Shown piece after piece: positions 35,633 to 43,186 of a stretch of DNA of 64,000 nt. The notes below the pieces were generated by a model, which was not told the DNA's origin, ran no database searches, and was given only the letters and a program-made list of their open reading frames with translations. The DNA is from CALMEC01 sp964628685. GTDB lineage: Bacteria > Actinomycetota > Thermoleophilia > Miltoncostaeales > Miltoncostaeaceae. How positions within the stretch are numbered: position 1 is the stretch's first letter; each line of letters opens with the position of its first letter. Position numbers and translations under genes: made by a program. Location of the stretch: positions 248,001-312,000 of the forward strand of contig CAZVNM010000004.1 of the NCBI GenBank assembly GCA_964628685.1. The letters run 5' to 3'.

Positions 35633-35766
35633 GCAAGCCCCGAGGGCAAGGGTGAGACCGCGCTCGCGACGGCGACCGTGCCGGACCGTCGGTCCGGGCG
35701 CGGGGTGGGCGACGCCGGCGCAGCCCGACACCCGGGGTCCTCCGGCCGGGACGAAAGGACGCGCCG

Positions 35767-36366
35767 TCACAGCGGCTCGGTGAGATACCGCTGGATCACC
35801 GGCCCCACGCGGTCGACGATCGCTTCATGGGCGGCCGTCACCAGCCACCCCGACCGCACGATGTGACGGCCGAATGCGATGCCGATCAGCTGGGACTGCA
35901 CGAGCGCCGCGCGCACCGGCAGCTCACGGCGGTCCGCCCCGACCGCCCGCAGGAGCGGCTCGGCGAGCTGGGTGCGCAGGTACTCCTCCAGCAGCCGGCC
36001 GTGGTCGGGGTCCGCGGCGGCCGCCCGCAGAAGCGACCGGACGCGCGCGCCCTCGGGCCCGTCCCACACGATCAGGAACTGCCGGACGAGCGCGCGTCCC
36101 GCCTCGTCCCGGCGCACCGATGCGACCGTCGCGACCGGCGCACGGGGATCGGTCGGCGGTTCGACGACGGCCATGAACAGGTCGCGCTTGGTGCCGAAGT
36201 AGTGGTGGACGAGTGCCGGATCGACGCCGGCGCGTGCTGCGATGGCGCGGATGGTCGCTCCGCGATAGCCGGCGTCGGCGAAGGCGGCGCGCGCCGCCTC
36301 GAGGATCTCGGCACGCGTGTCCGGCCCACCGGCGCGACGACCGCGACCGCCCACCGTGGCGCTCAC
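35767..36366 (-). CDS. TetR-family repressor of the adjacent ABC exporter
   Basis: The 199-residue protein has an N-terminal helix-turn-helix of TetR type (RAEILEAARAAFADAGYRGATIRAIAARAGVDPALVHHYFGTKRDLF region, residues about 15-60) and a helical ligand-binding domain. GTG at 36366 overlaps the stop codon of the permease gene (GTGA). Being the third gene of the exporter operon, with a palindromic AT-rich site overlapping the operon's promoter, it very likely represses its own operon and responds to the exported compound. The ligand is unknown. Confidence 0.9.
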   Translation of the reverse strand: MSATVGGRGRRAGGPDTRAEILEAARAAFADAGYRGATIRAIAARAGVDPALVHHYFGTKRDLFMAVVEPPTDPRAPVATVASVRRDEAGRALVRQFLIVWDGPEGARVRSLLRAAAADPDHGRLLEEYLRTQLAEPLLRAVGADRRELPVRAALVQSQLIGIAFGRHIVRSGWLVTAAHEAIVDRVGPVIQRYLTEPL

Positions 36367-37100
36367 GGTGTCCGGCGGCGCAGGGTCAGCGCGCCCACGA
36401 GGAGGGCGACGATCACGACGCCCAGCACGACCGCGGCGTTGCCCCAGTACGCGGCGGTCGTCGATGTGTTGGCGCCGACCTCCTGCAGCGCCTTCACCGC
36501 GTACGTGAGCGGCATCGCGTCGCTGAGCCACTGGAGCCACCCGGCCATCCGCTCGCGGGGCACGAACAGGCCGCACGCCAGGAGCTGCGGGAAGGTGACG
36601 AGCGGCATGAACTGCACGGCCTGGAACTCGGTGCGGGCGAAGGCGCTCGCCAGGAGCCCGAGGGCGACCCCGAGGAGCGCGTTGACGATCGCCACGAGGA
36701 TCACCCAGACCGGGCTGGCCGGCGTCGACAGTCCGAAGACCCAGTAGGCGACCGCGGTCACCACCGTCGCCTGGACCGCCGCCGCCAGGCCGAAGGCGAC
36801 GCCATAGCCGAACAGCAGGTCCGCCTTTCCCATGGGCGTGGTGAACAGCCGCTCGAGCGTCCCGGTCGTCCGCTCGCGCAGCATCGCGATGCTCGTGATG
36901 AGGAACATGATGGTGAACGGGAAGACCCCGAGCATCACGAGCCCGATGCGGTCGAACATCGCATCGTCACCGTCGAAGAGCGCATGGGTGAGGAGCAGCA
37001 GGAGGATCGGCACACCCACGATGAGGGCCATGCTGCGCCGGTCGTGCGAGAGCTGGCGGAGGATCCTCCCCACCGTCGCCCGCAGGATGCGGGGGTTCAT
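36363..37100 (-). CDS. ABC-2 type transporter permease
   Basis: The 245-residue protein has six predicted membrane helices and the ABC-2 motif region RERTTGTLERLFTTPMGKADLLFGY between helices. This family exports drugs, lipids or polymers together with a separate ATPase. ATG at 37100 overlaps the ATPase stop codon (ATGA), so both subunits are made in step. Confidence 0.9.
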   Translation of the reverse strand: MNPRILRATVGRILRQLSHDRRSMALIVGVPILLLLLTHALFDGDDAMFDRIGLVMLGVFPFTIMFLITSIAMLRERTTGTLERLFTTPMGKADLLFGYGVAFGLAAAVQATVVTAVAYWVFGLSTPASPVWVILVAIVNALLGVALGLLASAFARTEFQAVQFMPLVTFPQLLACGLFVPRERMAGWLQWLSDAMPLTYAVKALQEVGANTSTTAAYWGNAAVVLGVVIVALLVGALTLRRRTP

Positions 37101-37831
37101 GCGGCCACCTCCGAGGTTCGGCGGATGAGGGTCAGGAAGGCCTGCTCCAGGTCGTGCGCGCCGGTCGCCGCGCAGATCGCGTGGGGCGTGTCGTCGGCGA
37201 CCAACCGGCCCTCGCGCATGAGGAGCAACCGATCGCAGCGGTCCGCCTCGTCCATCACGTGACTGGAGACGAGCAGGGTGGCGCCCGCGTCGGCCAGCTC
37301 GTGGAAGAAGGTCCACAGCTCGTCGCGGATGACGGGGTCGAGGCCCACGGTGGGCTCGTCCAGCACGAGCACGTCGGGCGATCCCACGAGGGCGCACGCA
37401 AGCGACGCCCGGCTGCGCTGCCCGCCGGACATGTCGCCCACGAGCTGATGGCGGGCGTCGCCCAGGCCCACCCGTTGGACGGCGGCGTCGGCATCGGCGG
37501 CGGACGCCCCCTCCACGGCGGCGAAGTAGCGGGCGTTCTGCAGGGCCGTCAGGTCCGCGTACACGCTGGGCGCCTGGGTCACGTAGCCGATGCGCGACCG
37601 CAGTGCGCGGGTGCCGGCGGGTGCGCCCAGCACCCGCACCTCCCCCGACCGCACGAGCTGCACGCCGACGACCGCCCGCATGAGCGTGGTCTTGCCGCAT
37701 CCGCTGGGACCGAGCAGGCCGGTGACGGAGCCGGCGGGGACCGCGGCGGAGACCCCGTGCAGGACCGCACGGCCCCCGCGCTCCACCACGAGGCGATCGA
37801 CGGCGATGGACGGCTCATCAGTCCGTTGCAT
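37097..37831 (-). CDS. ABC transporter ATP-binding protein (drug-export type)
   Basis: The 244-residue protein has Walker A GPSGCGKTT, the signature MSGGQ, Walker B VLVLDEPT, and the switch histidine in LLVSSHVMDEADRC, all typical of the DrrA/CcmA-like export ATPases. The ATG at 37831 has TAGTGT seven bases upstream and no ribosome-binding site, giving a predicted leaderless mRNA. A palindromic AT-rich site overlaps this -10 box. Confidence 0.92.
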   Translation of the reverse strand: MQRTDEPSIAVDRLVVERGGRAVLHGVSAAVPAGSVTGLLGPSGCGKTTLMRAVVGVQLVRSGEVRVLGAPAGTRALRSRIGYVTQAPSVYADLTALQNARYFAAVEGASAADADAAVQRVGLGDARHQLVGDMSGGQRSRASLACALVGSPDVLVLDEPTVGLDPVIRDELWTFFHELADAGATLLVSSHVMDEADRCDRLLLMREGRLVADDTPHAICAATGAHDLEQAFLTLIRRTSEVAA

Positions 37832-37832
37832 G

Positions 37833-37852
37833 AATTCAACACTAGATGAATT
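37833..37852 (-). promoter_or_regulatory. Palindromic TetR operator over the exporter promoter
   Basis: AATTCA-N8-TGAATT is a perfect 6-bp inverted repeat of 20 bp in total, in a short AT-rich patch. It covers the operon's -10 box (TAGTGT, 37839-37844) and touches the start codon. Size, symmetry and position fit the operator of the TetR protein encoded at the end of the same operon. Confidence 0.6.
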
Positions 37853-38049
37853 AATGGGCGCGCGCGAGGGGTCGGACGTGCGGCGCGGACCGTCGGAGGA
37901 CACCGGTGAGATCGACAACAGGGGTTCGCGCAGGCGTCCCGATGCGGTCACCGCCCGTTGAGTGCGCGACGTCGGTCGCCGATGAACGTCTGTGACACGT
38001 GGCCGATATCGTGTCGTCGCCCCCCCAACGGCCACACGCGCAACGACTC

Positions 38050-39912
38050 ATGCACCACCTCTCTTCCCTCCCGCCCCGCCTGATGCGCGCCACCCGCCGC
38101 ATGACCACCGTCGTGGTGATGGCGTTCGCCCTGATCGCCACGGGTATCGCGACCGCGGCGGACGCGCCGATCGGCACGTTCACCTCGTATCCGGCGCCGG
38201 TGCGAACGCACGACATCACGCTCGGTCCGGACGGCAACGTCTGGTTCACCGACTTCGGGTTCGGGGGTACGTCGCGTGGCATCGGCCGCATGAACACGGC
38301 CGGCACCATCGTCGGATGGGTTCAGCCGCCCAGCAACACCCCGACGGCGAGCGCCCTCATGCAGATCACGACGGGGCATGACGGCAGCATCTGGGCGACC
38401 CAGCAGGGCGGCAACTTCGTCGTACGCGTCACCCAGCAGGCGGACGGATCGTTCGCCATCAGAGAGTACGACGTCGGTCGTACGCAGAACGACATCAATA
38501 TCGGCCCCGACGGAATGGTCTGGTTCACATCCGTGGACCGCATCGGCCGGATCGACCCCGACTCTGCTGCGGCCGACGGCGGTCTGACCTGGTTCACGAA
38601 CGTGTTCCCCCCGGGATACGGGCAGACGTTCGGAATCGCCCCGGGCCCGGACGGATCGATGTGGTACACGGTTTGGAACTCCGCGACGCTCCAGCCCGGT
38701 GCCGTCTTCCGCCTGGCGCCAGGAGCGGGTGGGACGCTGGTGCCGACGAAGGTCGCCGACACCGGCCCGGACCCGTACCTCCTGGTGACCGGCCCCGACG
38801 GCAACGTGTGGGTGACCGAGGCCGATTACCGCAACTTCACCGCGACCCCCCGCACCAGCGCGGTGAGCCGGATCACCACCACCGGTTCCCGCACGGCCTA
38901 CCCGCTTCCGAGCGGCACCTGGCCGTTCGCCATCGCCCCCGGCGTCGACGGCAACGTGTGGTTCACGTGGGCCGCCGGCCCCGCACCCGGCATCGGGCGG
39001 GTGACACCCAACGGGACGATCACCCGCTTCGAGTACCCGCCATCGGCGTCGCCGCGCGGTCTCACCGTCGGCGCGGACGGGCATCTGTGGGCGTCGACGT
39101 TCGCCGGCGCGAAGATCGTGACCATGGCAGTCCCTGCGGTGAACGTCCCGCCACAGGTGGTCGGCACCCCACAGGTCGGCTCGATCATGGCCTGCGTCGG
39201 CGAGCAGCCGCACACCGGTTTCACGGCAACCGGCGTCTCCTGGCTTCGCGACGGGATCGTGATCCCCGGTGCGACGGGACGCACGTACATCCCAACCGCG
39301 GCGGATGAGGGGCACGTCCTGTCGTGCAACGTCCGTCTCGTCTCGATCGACAACCCGCTCATCACCCCGATCACCGTGGGTGATCCGACGGTTGCGATCC
39401 TGCCGGCACCCGTTCAGATCCCCGGACCGGTGGGTGACACCGGCGCCACCGGGCCGACCGGCGCCACCGGGCCGACCGGCGCCACCGGGTTGACCGGCGC
39501 CACGGGGCCGTCTGGACCGGCCGGTGCCATGGGACCGAGTGCACCCGCGCCAACGACGGCACCGGTGCCCGCACCGGCACCGGCACCGACCGTCGTCGCC
39601 ACACCCCGACTGTCGCTCACGATCGCGACGCGCGCCCGGTACCTCGTCGGTCTCGCGGGCCGCTCCGTCGCGGTCCCGCTCGCGGTGAGCCGCGCGTCCA
39701 CGGTGCTCATCACCGCACGGAGCCGCACCGGCCGCACGCGCGTCGTCTACCGCGGCACCTGGAACCGGCGGGCGATCCGCAGCGTTCGCGCGAACCTGCG
39801 GGGACTCCGCCCTGGCCGCTATACGCTGGTGGCAACTGCACAGCGTTCCGGCCAGAGAGCCGTCGACCGGATCCCGCTGGTGATCAACCGGCTGCCGAGG
39901 GTCACCGGGTAA
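38050..39912 (+). CDS. Secreted streptogramin-lyase-like propeller protein with collagen-like stretch
   Basis: The protein of about 620 residues starts with a signal peptide (hydrophobic TTVVVMAFALIATGIATAADAP). Residues about 45-370 form repeated blades of the type ITLGPDGNVWFTD, the Vgb/NHL-like propeller. An immunoglobulin-like segment with two cysteines (IMACVGEQPH, LSCNVRL) follows, then 13 Gly-X-Y collagen-like triplets, a Pro/Ala-rich linker and a C-terminal basic beta domain. It should act outside the cell. True streptogramin lyase activity is doubtful, because most such propellers in actinobacteria are uncharacterised. ATG at 38050 or 38083 could be the start; neither has a clear ribosome-binding site. 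Confidence 0.75.
   Translation: MHHLSSLPPRLMRATRRMTTVVVMAFALIATGIATAADAPIGTFTSYPAPVRTHDITLGPDGNVWFTDFGFGGTSRGIGRMNTAGTIVGWVQPPSNTPTASALMQITTGHDGSIWATQQGGNFVVRVTQQADGSFAIREYDVGRTQNDINIGPDGMVWFTSVDRIGRIDPDSAAADGGLTWFTNVFPPGYGQTFGIAPGPDGSMWYTVWNSATLQPGAVFRLAPGAGGTLVPTKVADTGPDPYLLVTGPDGNVWVTEADYRNFTATPRTSAVSRITTTGSRTAYPLPSGTWPFAIAPGVDGNVWFTWAAGPAPGIGRVTPNGTITRFEYPPSASPRGLTVGADGHLWASTFAGAKIVTMAVPAVNVPPQVVGTPQVGSIMACVGEQPHTGFTATGVSWLRDGIVIPGATGRTYIPTAADEGHVLSCNVRLVSIDNPLITPITVGDPTVAILPAPVQIPGPVGDTGATGPTGATGPTGATGLTGATGPSGPAGAMGPSAPAPTTAPVPAPAPAPTVVATPRLSLTIATRARYLVGLAGRSVAVPLAVSRASTVLITARSRTGRTRVVYRGTWNRRAIRSVRANLRGLRPGRYTLVATAQRSGQRAVDRIPLVINRLPRVTG
39424..39540 (+). repeat. Collagen-like Gly-X-Y repeat (13 triplets)
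   Basis: Thirteen consecutive Gly-X-Y triplets such as GDT, GAT, GPT, GLT and GPS are encoded partly by an 18-bp tandem repeat. X and Y are rich in Pro, Ala and Thr, as in bacterial collagen-like proteins, and could form a trimeric stalk. Confidence 0.9.
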
Positions 39913-40050
39913 CGGTCTCCACCGCCGCGCCGACCTACCGTGTCAATCCGGCGTGTCGGCGACGTCGCGACATCCGATGCACGTGCCCACATCCCGTCCG
40001 GGACGACCGCACCTGACGGCCACCCTCCCCGCCGGGGCATACTGCGCCCG

Positions 40051-40581
40051 GTGACCGCCCCGATGCTCATCGCGATGGCCGGTCTGCAGGGCGTCGGCAA
40101 GACGACGGTCTCGACCGACCTCGCCCGGCGGCTCTCCCCCGTGCACCTGTCCGTCGATCCCATCGAGTCGGCGCTGCATCTGGCCGGGGTGCCCGCGTCG
40201 TTCGAGCGCGGTCTCGCCGCCTACCGCGTCGCCGAGGCCATGGCCCGCGAGAACCTCCGGCTGGGCGCGAGCGTCGTGATCGACGCCTGCGATTACGTCA
40301 CCGCCGCCCGCCGGATGTGGGTCGACCTCGCCCGCCACGAGGGTGTGCCCTGCGTGTTCGTGGAGGTGCGCTGCACCGACGTGGCCGCCCACCGCGCCCG
40401 GGTGGGGGCACGGCATCGGGCGCTTTCCGGTCTTGCCGCGGTGACCTGGGTGGACGTGGAGCGCCGGCGCACCGAGACCGAGCCGTGGGGCGACGAGGTG
40501 CGGGTCGTCGTCGACACCGCCCTGCCGGTCGACGTGGACGTCCTGATCGAACGGATCGGCCGGGCGGCGCGGCCGGGGTGA
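40051..40581 (+). CDS. P-loop kinase-like ATPase (AAA_33 type)
   Basis: The 176-residue protein has Walker A GLQGVGKTTVS, a lid-like arginine-rich segment (DVAAHRARVGARHR) and the fold of zeta-toxin or gluconate-kinase-like small-molecule kinases. The substrate is not evident and no antitoxin gene is adjacent. GTG at 40051 or ATG at 40063 places the P-loop near the N-terminus as expected; the longer frame from 39940 adds an unlikely extension. It ends before a strong hairpin shared with ssrA. Confidence 0.75.
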   Translation: MTAPMLIAMAGLQGVGKTTVSTDLARRLSPVHLSVDPIESALHLAGVPASFERGLAAYRVAEAMARENLRLGASVVIDACDYVTAARRMWVDLARHEGVPCVFVEVRCTDVAAHRARVGARHRALSGLAAVTWVDVERRRTETEPWGDEVRVVVDTALPVDVDVLIERIGRAARPG

Positions 40582-40656
40582 CCGACGGGTCGCGCGTCGT
40601 CTGGCGACAGCGGCGACCGCAGCGGTGGTCGCCGGCGGACCGCCTCCGAAAACGCC

Positions 40657-40688
40657 GACGGGCGGGGTCCGCGTGGACCCCGCCCGTC
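40657..40688. terminator. Bidirectional hairpin between the P-loop kinase gene and ssrA
   Basis: A perfect 14-bp stem (40657-40670 with 40675-40688) with a 4-nt loop lies ten bases beyond the 3' end of the tmRNA and 75 bases beyond the kinase stop codon. It probably terminates both. Confidence 0.8.
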
Positions 40689-40697
40689 TGGTGTGAG

Positions 40698-41060
40698 TGG
40701 ACCCGGCCGGTACTGCCCCGGCGTCCGAGCATGATCAGGAAACGACTTCTCCGAGCGCAGCCGTCGATGACTTTCTCGCGGAGGGTGTCACCGTCGGCCA
40801 ACCATCCCTCCGCCAGGTCTTCCTGAGGTTCTCGCCCCTCCGCCGAAGACCGTTGCTTCGGGGCCAGGATCACTCGATGACACCGGTGATCCCTCCCGTG
40901 ATCCGAGGAGAGGCCGATGGCGCTCTACTGCTGTTTAGGCAGCGAGGGCGAGCTGACGAGAGTTCGCAGCTACGTTTGGTTCCCGGTTGTTGACGCGGTC
41001 CACCGGGTCCGCGGCTCGCTGATCGTGTCCGTCCCACCTCGTCGAAACTGTGTCGGGCCC
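40698..41060 (-). ncRNA. ssrA: tmRNA (transfer-messenger RNA)
   Basis: On the minus strand the 363-nt segment starts GGGCCCGACACAGTTTCGACG, where GTTTCGACG is the hallmark of tmRNA 5' ends, and ends CGGGTCCA. The terminal seven bases pair with the first seven with one G-U pair, forming the acceptor stem. The internal tag frame (40935-40970) reads (A)ANSRQLALAA then TAA, the standard LALAA-type degradation tag. GCGCTCGGAGAAG near the 3' part matches the usual pairing partner of the 5' domain. CCA is not encoded (ACTC follows). The loop at the T-arm position is GGCAGTA instead of TTCRANY. With SmpB (encoded 6 kb away) it rescues stalled ribosomes. Confidence 0.93.
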
Positions 41061-41071
41061 TTGCTCCACAG

Positions 41072-41099
41072 ATGGTAGCGGCATGACGAGCGCGGTCAA
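41072..41099 (-). promoter_or_regulatory. Promoter of ssrA
   Basis: TTGACC (41094-41099) and TACCAT (41072-41077) are separated by 16 bp on the minus strand, placing transcription start a few bases before the mature tmRNA 5' end at 41060. The -35 box overlaps the stop codon of the upstream Clp-N gene. Confidence 0.7.
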
Positions 41100-41866
41100 G
41101 TCCCGACGTGTTCGGATGCGGCGTCGATCGCGGCGCGCACCGCGTCGGCGCTGTGGCCGAGCCGCATGAGGATGGCCGCCGCGTCGCCGTCGTCGGCCAG
41201 GAGGGCCAGGAGGACGTGGTGCGCGCGGATCTCGATCTCGCCGCGCTCGAGCACCACCTCGAGGGTGCGTTCCAGCACCCGCCGCGCCGCGGGCGTGAAC
41301 GGCCGGCGTCGCGGTCCGTACGCGTCCCCGGTGACCGTCCCCGTCACCTGCGCGCGGATGGCGGCGGCATCGACTCCCAGCGACGCGAGCGCACGGGCGG
41401 CCACCGTCTGTTCGTCCACCGCCGTGCCGATGAGGAGGTCCTCGCTCCCGACGCGCCGGTGACCGAGGGCCTCGGCCTGATGGACCGCCGTCGCCACCAC
41501 GTCGCGGGCCTCGGGGGTGAAGCGCTCGAATCCGACGAACGCGCGCAGTCGGCGCATGATGCGCTGCATGTAGGCGGCACCCCGCGGTCCGTCCCGCTCG
41601 CCGACGCGCCCGGGTCTGCGGGGCCGCCCCCGACCCGGTCCGCGACCGGTGGATCCGTCCACCGGCTCGACGATCTGGTGCACGCGCTGGTGGCTCAGAC
41701 CGAGCGATTCGGCGATCTCGCGCAGCGACCCGCCCCGGGCGTGCAGCCGCCGGATCGCATCGTGGTAGTCGACCCGCGCCACCTCCACGCCGTGCTGCAG
41801 GTCGAGGAGCCGATCGCGGGCCGCCGTGGCCCGGTGGAGTGCATCGCTGTCGAGCGTCATCGCCAT
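41096..41866 (-). CDS. HTH protein with Clp N-terminal-type repeats
   Basis: The 256-residue protein has a helix-turn-helix in its first third (LHARGGSLREIAESLGLSHQ then RVHQIV), a Pro/Gly/Arg-rich linker, and two Clp N-terminal repeats: FERFTPEARDVVATAVHQAEALGHRRVGSEDLL and RPFTPAARRVLERTLEVVLERGEIEI regions. Clp N domains recognise substrates for the Clp chaperones, so this may be a DNA-binding adaptor or a stress regulator. It is not a ClpC fragment, because no AAA domain is present. ATG at 41866 is preceded by AGAGG. It has an excellent sigma-A-type promoter. Confidence 0.8.
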   Translation of the reverse strand: MAMTLDSDALHRATAARDRLLDLQHGVEVARVDYHDAIRRLHARGGSLREIAESLGLSHQRVHQIVEPVDGSTGRGPGRGRPRRPGRVGERDGPRGAAYMQRIMRRLRAFVGFERFTPEARDVVATAVHQAEALGHRRVGSEDLLIGTAVDEQTVAARALASLGVDAAAIRAQVTGTVTGDAYGPRRRPFTPAARRVLERTLEVVLERGEIEIRAHHVLLALLADDGDAAAILMRLGHSADAVRAAIDAASEHVGT

Positions 41867-41887
41867 GTACCGTCCTCTCGTCTGTCT

Positions 41888-41916
41888 ACCGTAATGGACG
41901 GCTACGTCGTTGTCAA
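41888..41916 (-). promoter_or_regulatory. Strong vegetative promoter of the Clp-N/HTH gene
   Basis: A consensus TTGACA (41911-41916) and TACGGT (41888-41893) are spaced by exactly 17 bp on the minus strand, with the start codon 22 bases downstream of the -10 box. This is the best canonical promoter in the window. Confidence 0.75.
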
Positions 41917-41993
41917 ACGCACTAGACGCCCGCCATGTCCGCTGTCCGCACACCCCGCTGGACGCCGTGACGCCGTGGGCGTACCGTTGACGC

Positions 41994-42347
41994 ATGCGCC
42001 GACACGCGCTCACCCCGCTCGACCCGGTCGCGCTCGCGTTCGCCATCGCGGCCGTCGTCACCATGGCGGTGACCGGCGTCCCGCTCCCGGCGGTCCTCTG
42101 GATCCCCGTGGTCGCGGCGCTCACCGTGGCCGACATCGCATGTCGACGGATCGCGCCACCGCTGATGCAGGCGGTCGCGGTGTCGGTCGTCGCCCCGGTG
42201 GCGGTGTTCATGACCGCCTGGGTGGGCGGGCTGATGTTCGTCCCGGCATGTGGGGTGCTGGTCGCCTCTCACGTCATGCGTCCCGACCATCCGGCCCGCC
42301 GCGAACCCGCCCCGCTGCCGCAGATCGTCGCGTCGCTGCATCGCTGA
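41994..42347 (+). CDS. Small membrane protein, unknown function
   Basis: The 117-residue protein has four hydrophobic segments (about residues 10-30, 32-48, 56-74 and 78-95) with short loops, one carrying CRRIAPP. I do not recognise a family. TACCGT lies six bases before the ATG with no ribosome-binding site, which supports a real leaderless gene. It is divergent from the Clp-N/HTH gene. Confidence 0.55.
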   Translation: MRRHALTPLDPVALAFAIAAVVTMAVTGVPLPAVLWIPVVAALTVADIACRRIAPPLMQAVAVSVVAPVAVFMTAWVGGLMFVPACGVLVASHVMRPDHPARREPAPLPQIVASLHR

Positions 42348-42475
42348 CGTCCCCCGCCGTCGGACCCCGCCTCGTCTGAGGCTCCGGCGCACCAGGGCGC
42401 GGTCCCGGACATCCCCGTGCTCCGGCCGCTGACCGTACTGTCACGCCCGTGCCATGGGGCTGTCAGACTCCGCCG

Positions 42476-43186
42476 ATGCGCGTGCTCCTCATGCGGACCT
42501 GCCTCGCCGACCACGTGGCGCCGAGCGTCATCGACGTCACCCGTCGCCTGCTCGAGGGGCTGGGTGTCCGGGTCGCGGTGCCGCGCGCCCAGACCTGCTG
42601 CGGGCAACCCGGCTGGACCGCGGGCCATCCCGACCGGGCGCGCGAGGTGGCCAGGCAGTGCCTGCGCGCGTTCGCCGGCACCGATCCCGTCGTGGTGCCG
42701 TCGGGCTCCTGCGCCGCGATGGTCGTGCACGGCTATCCGCAGCTCTTCGAGGGCGCACCGGAGGAGGATGCCGCCCGCGACATGGCCGCCCGCACCCACG
42801 AGCTCACGGCGTTCCTCCGCGACCACGGCCTGCACCCCAGGGCGCGCCCGGACGCGCCGTCGTCGGTGACCCACCACGACTCGTGCCACATGCTGCGGAT
42901 GCTCCGCGAACGCGACGCGCCGCGGACGGTCATCGCGGACGCCGGCATCGAGCTTCGGGAGCTGCCCGACGCCGACGTGTGCTGCGGATTCGGCGGCGCG
43001 TTCTCGCTGGCGTTCCCGGAGGTCTCGGGGGCGCTGGGCGACGAGAAGGCGCGCCACGCCGCCTCCACCGGAGCCGAGGCGCTCGTCGGCTGCGACCTCT
43101 CCTGCCTGCTGCACATCGCCGGTCGCGCGCACCGTGAGGGCATCGACCTGACGGTGCGGCACATCGCCGAGGTGCTCGAGGCGTGA
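42476..43186 (+). CDS. lutA: Lactate utilisation protein A (CCG-domain Fe-S subunit)
   Basis: The 236-residue protein has two CCG domains, AQTCCGQPGW with SGSCAAM, and THHDSCHMLRM with DVCCGFGGAFS, which bind Fe-S clusters in LutA/GlpC-like electron carriers. LutABC oxidises L-lactate to pyruvate. ATG at 42476 matches family N-termini. A GTG at 42449, seven bases after TACTGT, would be a leaderless alternative nine residues longer. Its stop codon overlaps lutB (GTGA). Confidence 0.9.
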   Translation: MRVLLMRTCLADHVAPSVIDVTRRLLEGLGVRVAVPRAQTCCGQPGWTAGHPDRAREVARQCLRAFAGTDPVVVPSGSCAAMVVHGYPQLFEGAPEEDAARDMAARTHELTAFLRDHGLHPRARPDAPSSVTHHDSCHMLRMLRERDAPRTVIADAGIELRELPDADVCCGFGGAFSLAFPEVSGALGDEKARHAASTGAEALVGCDLSCLLHIAGRAHREGIDLTVRHIAEVLEA

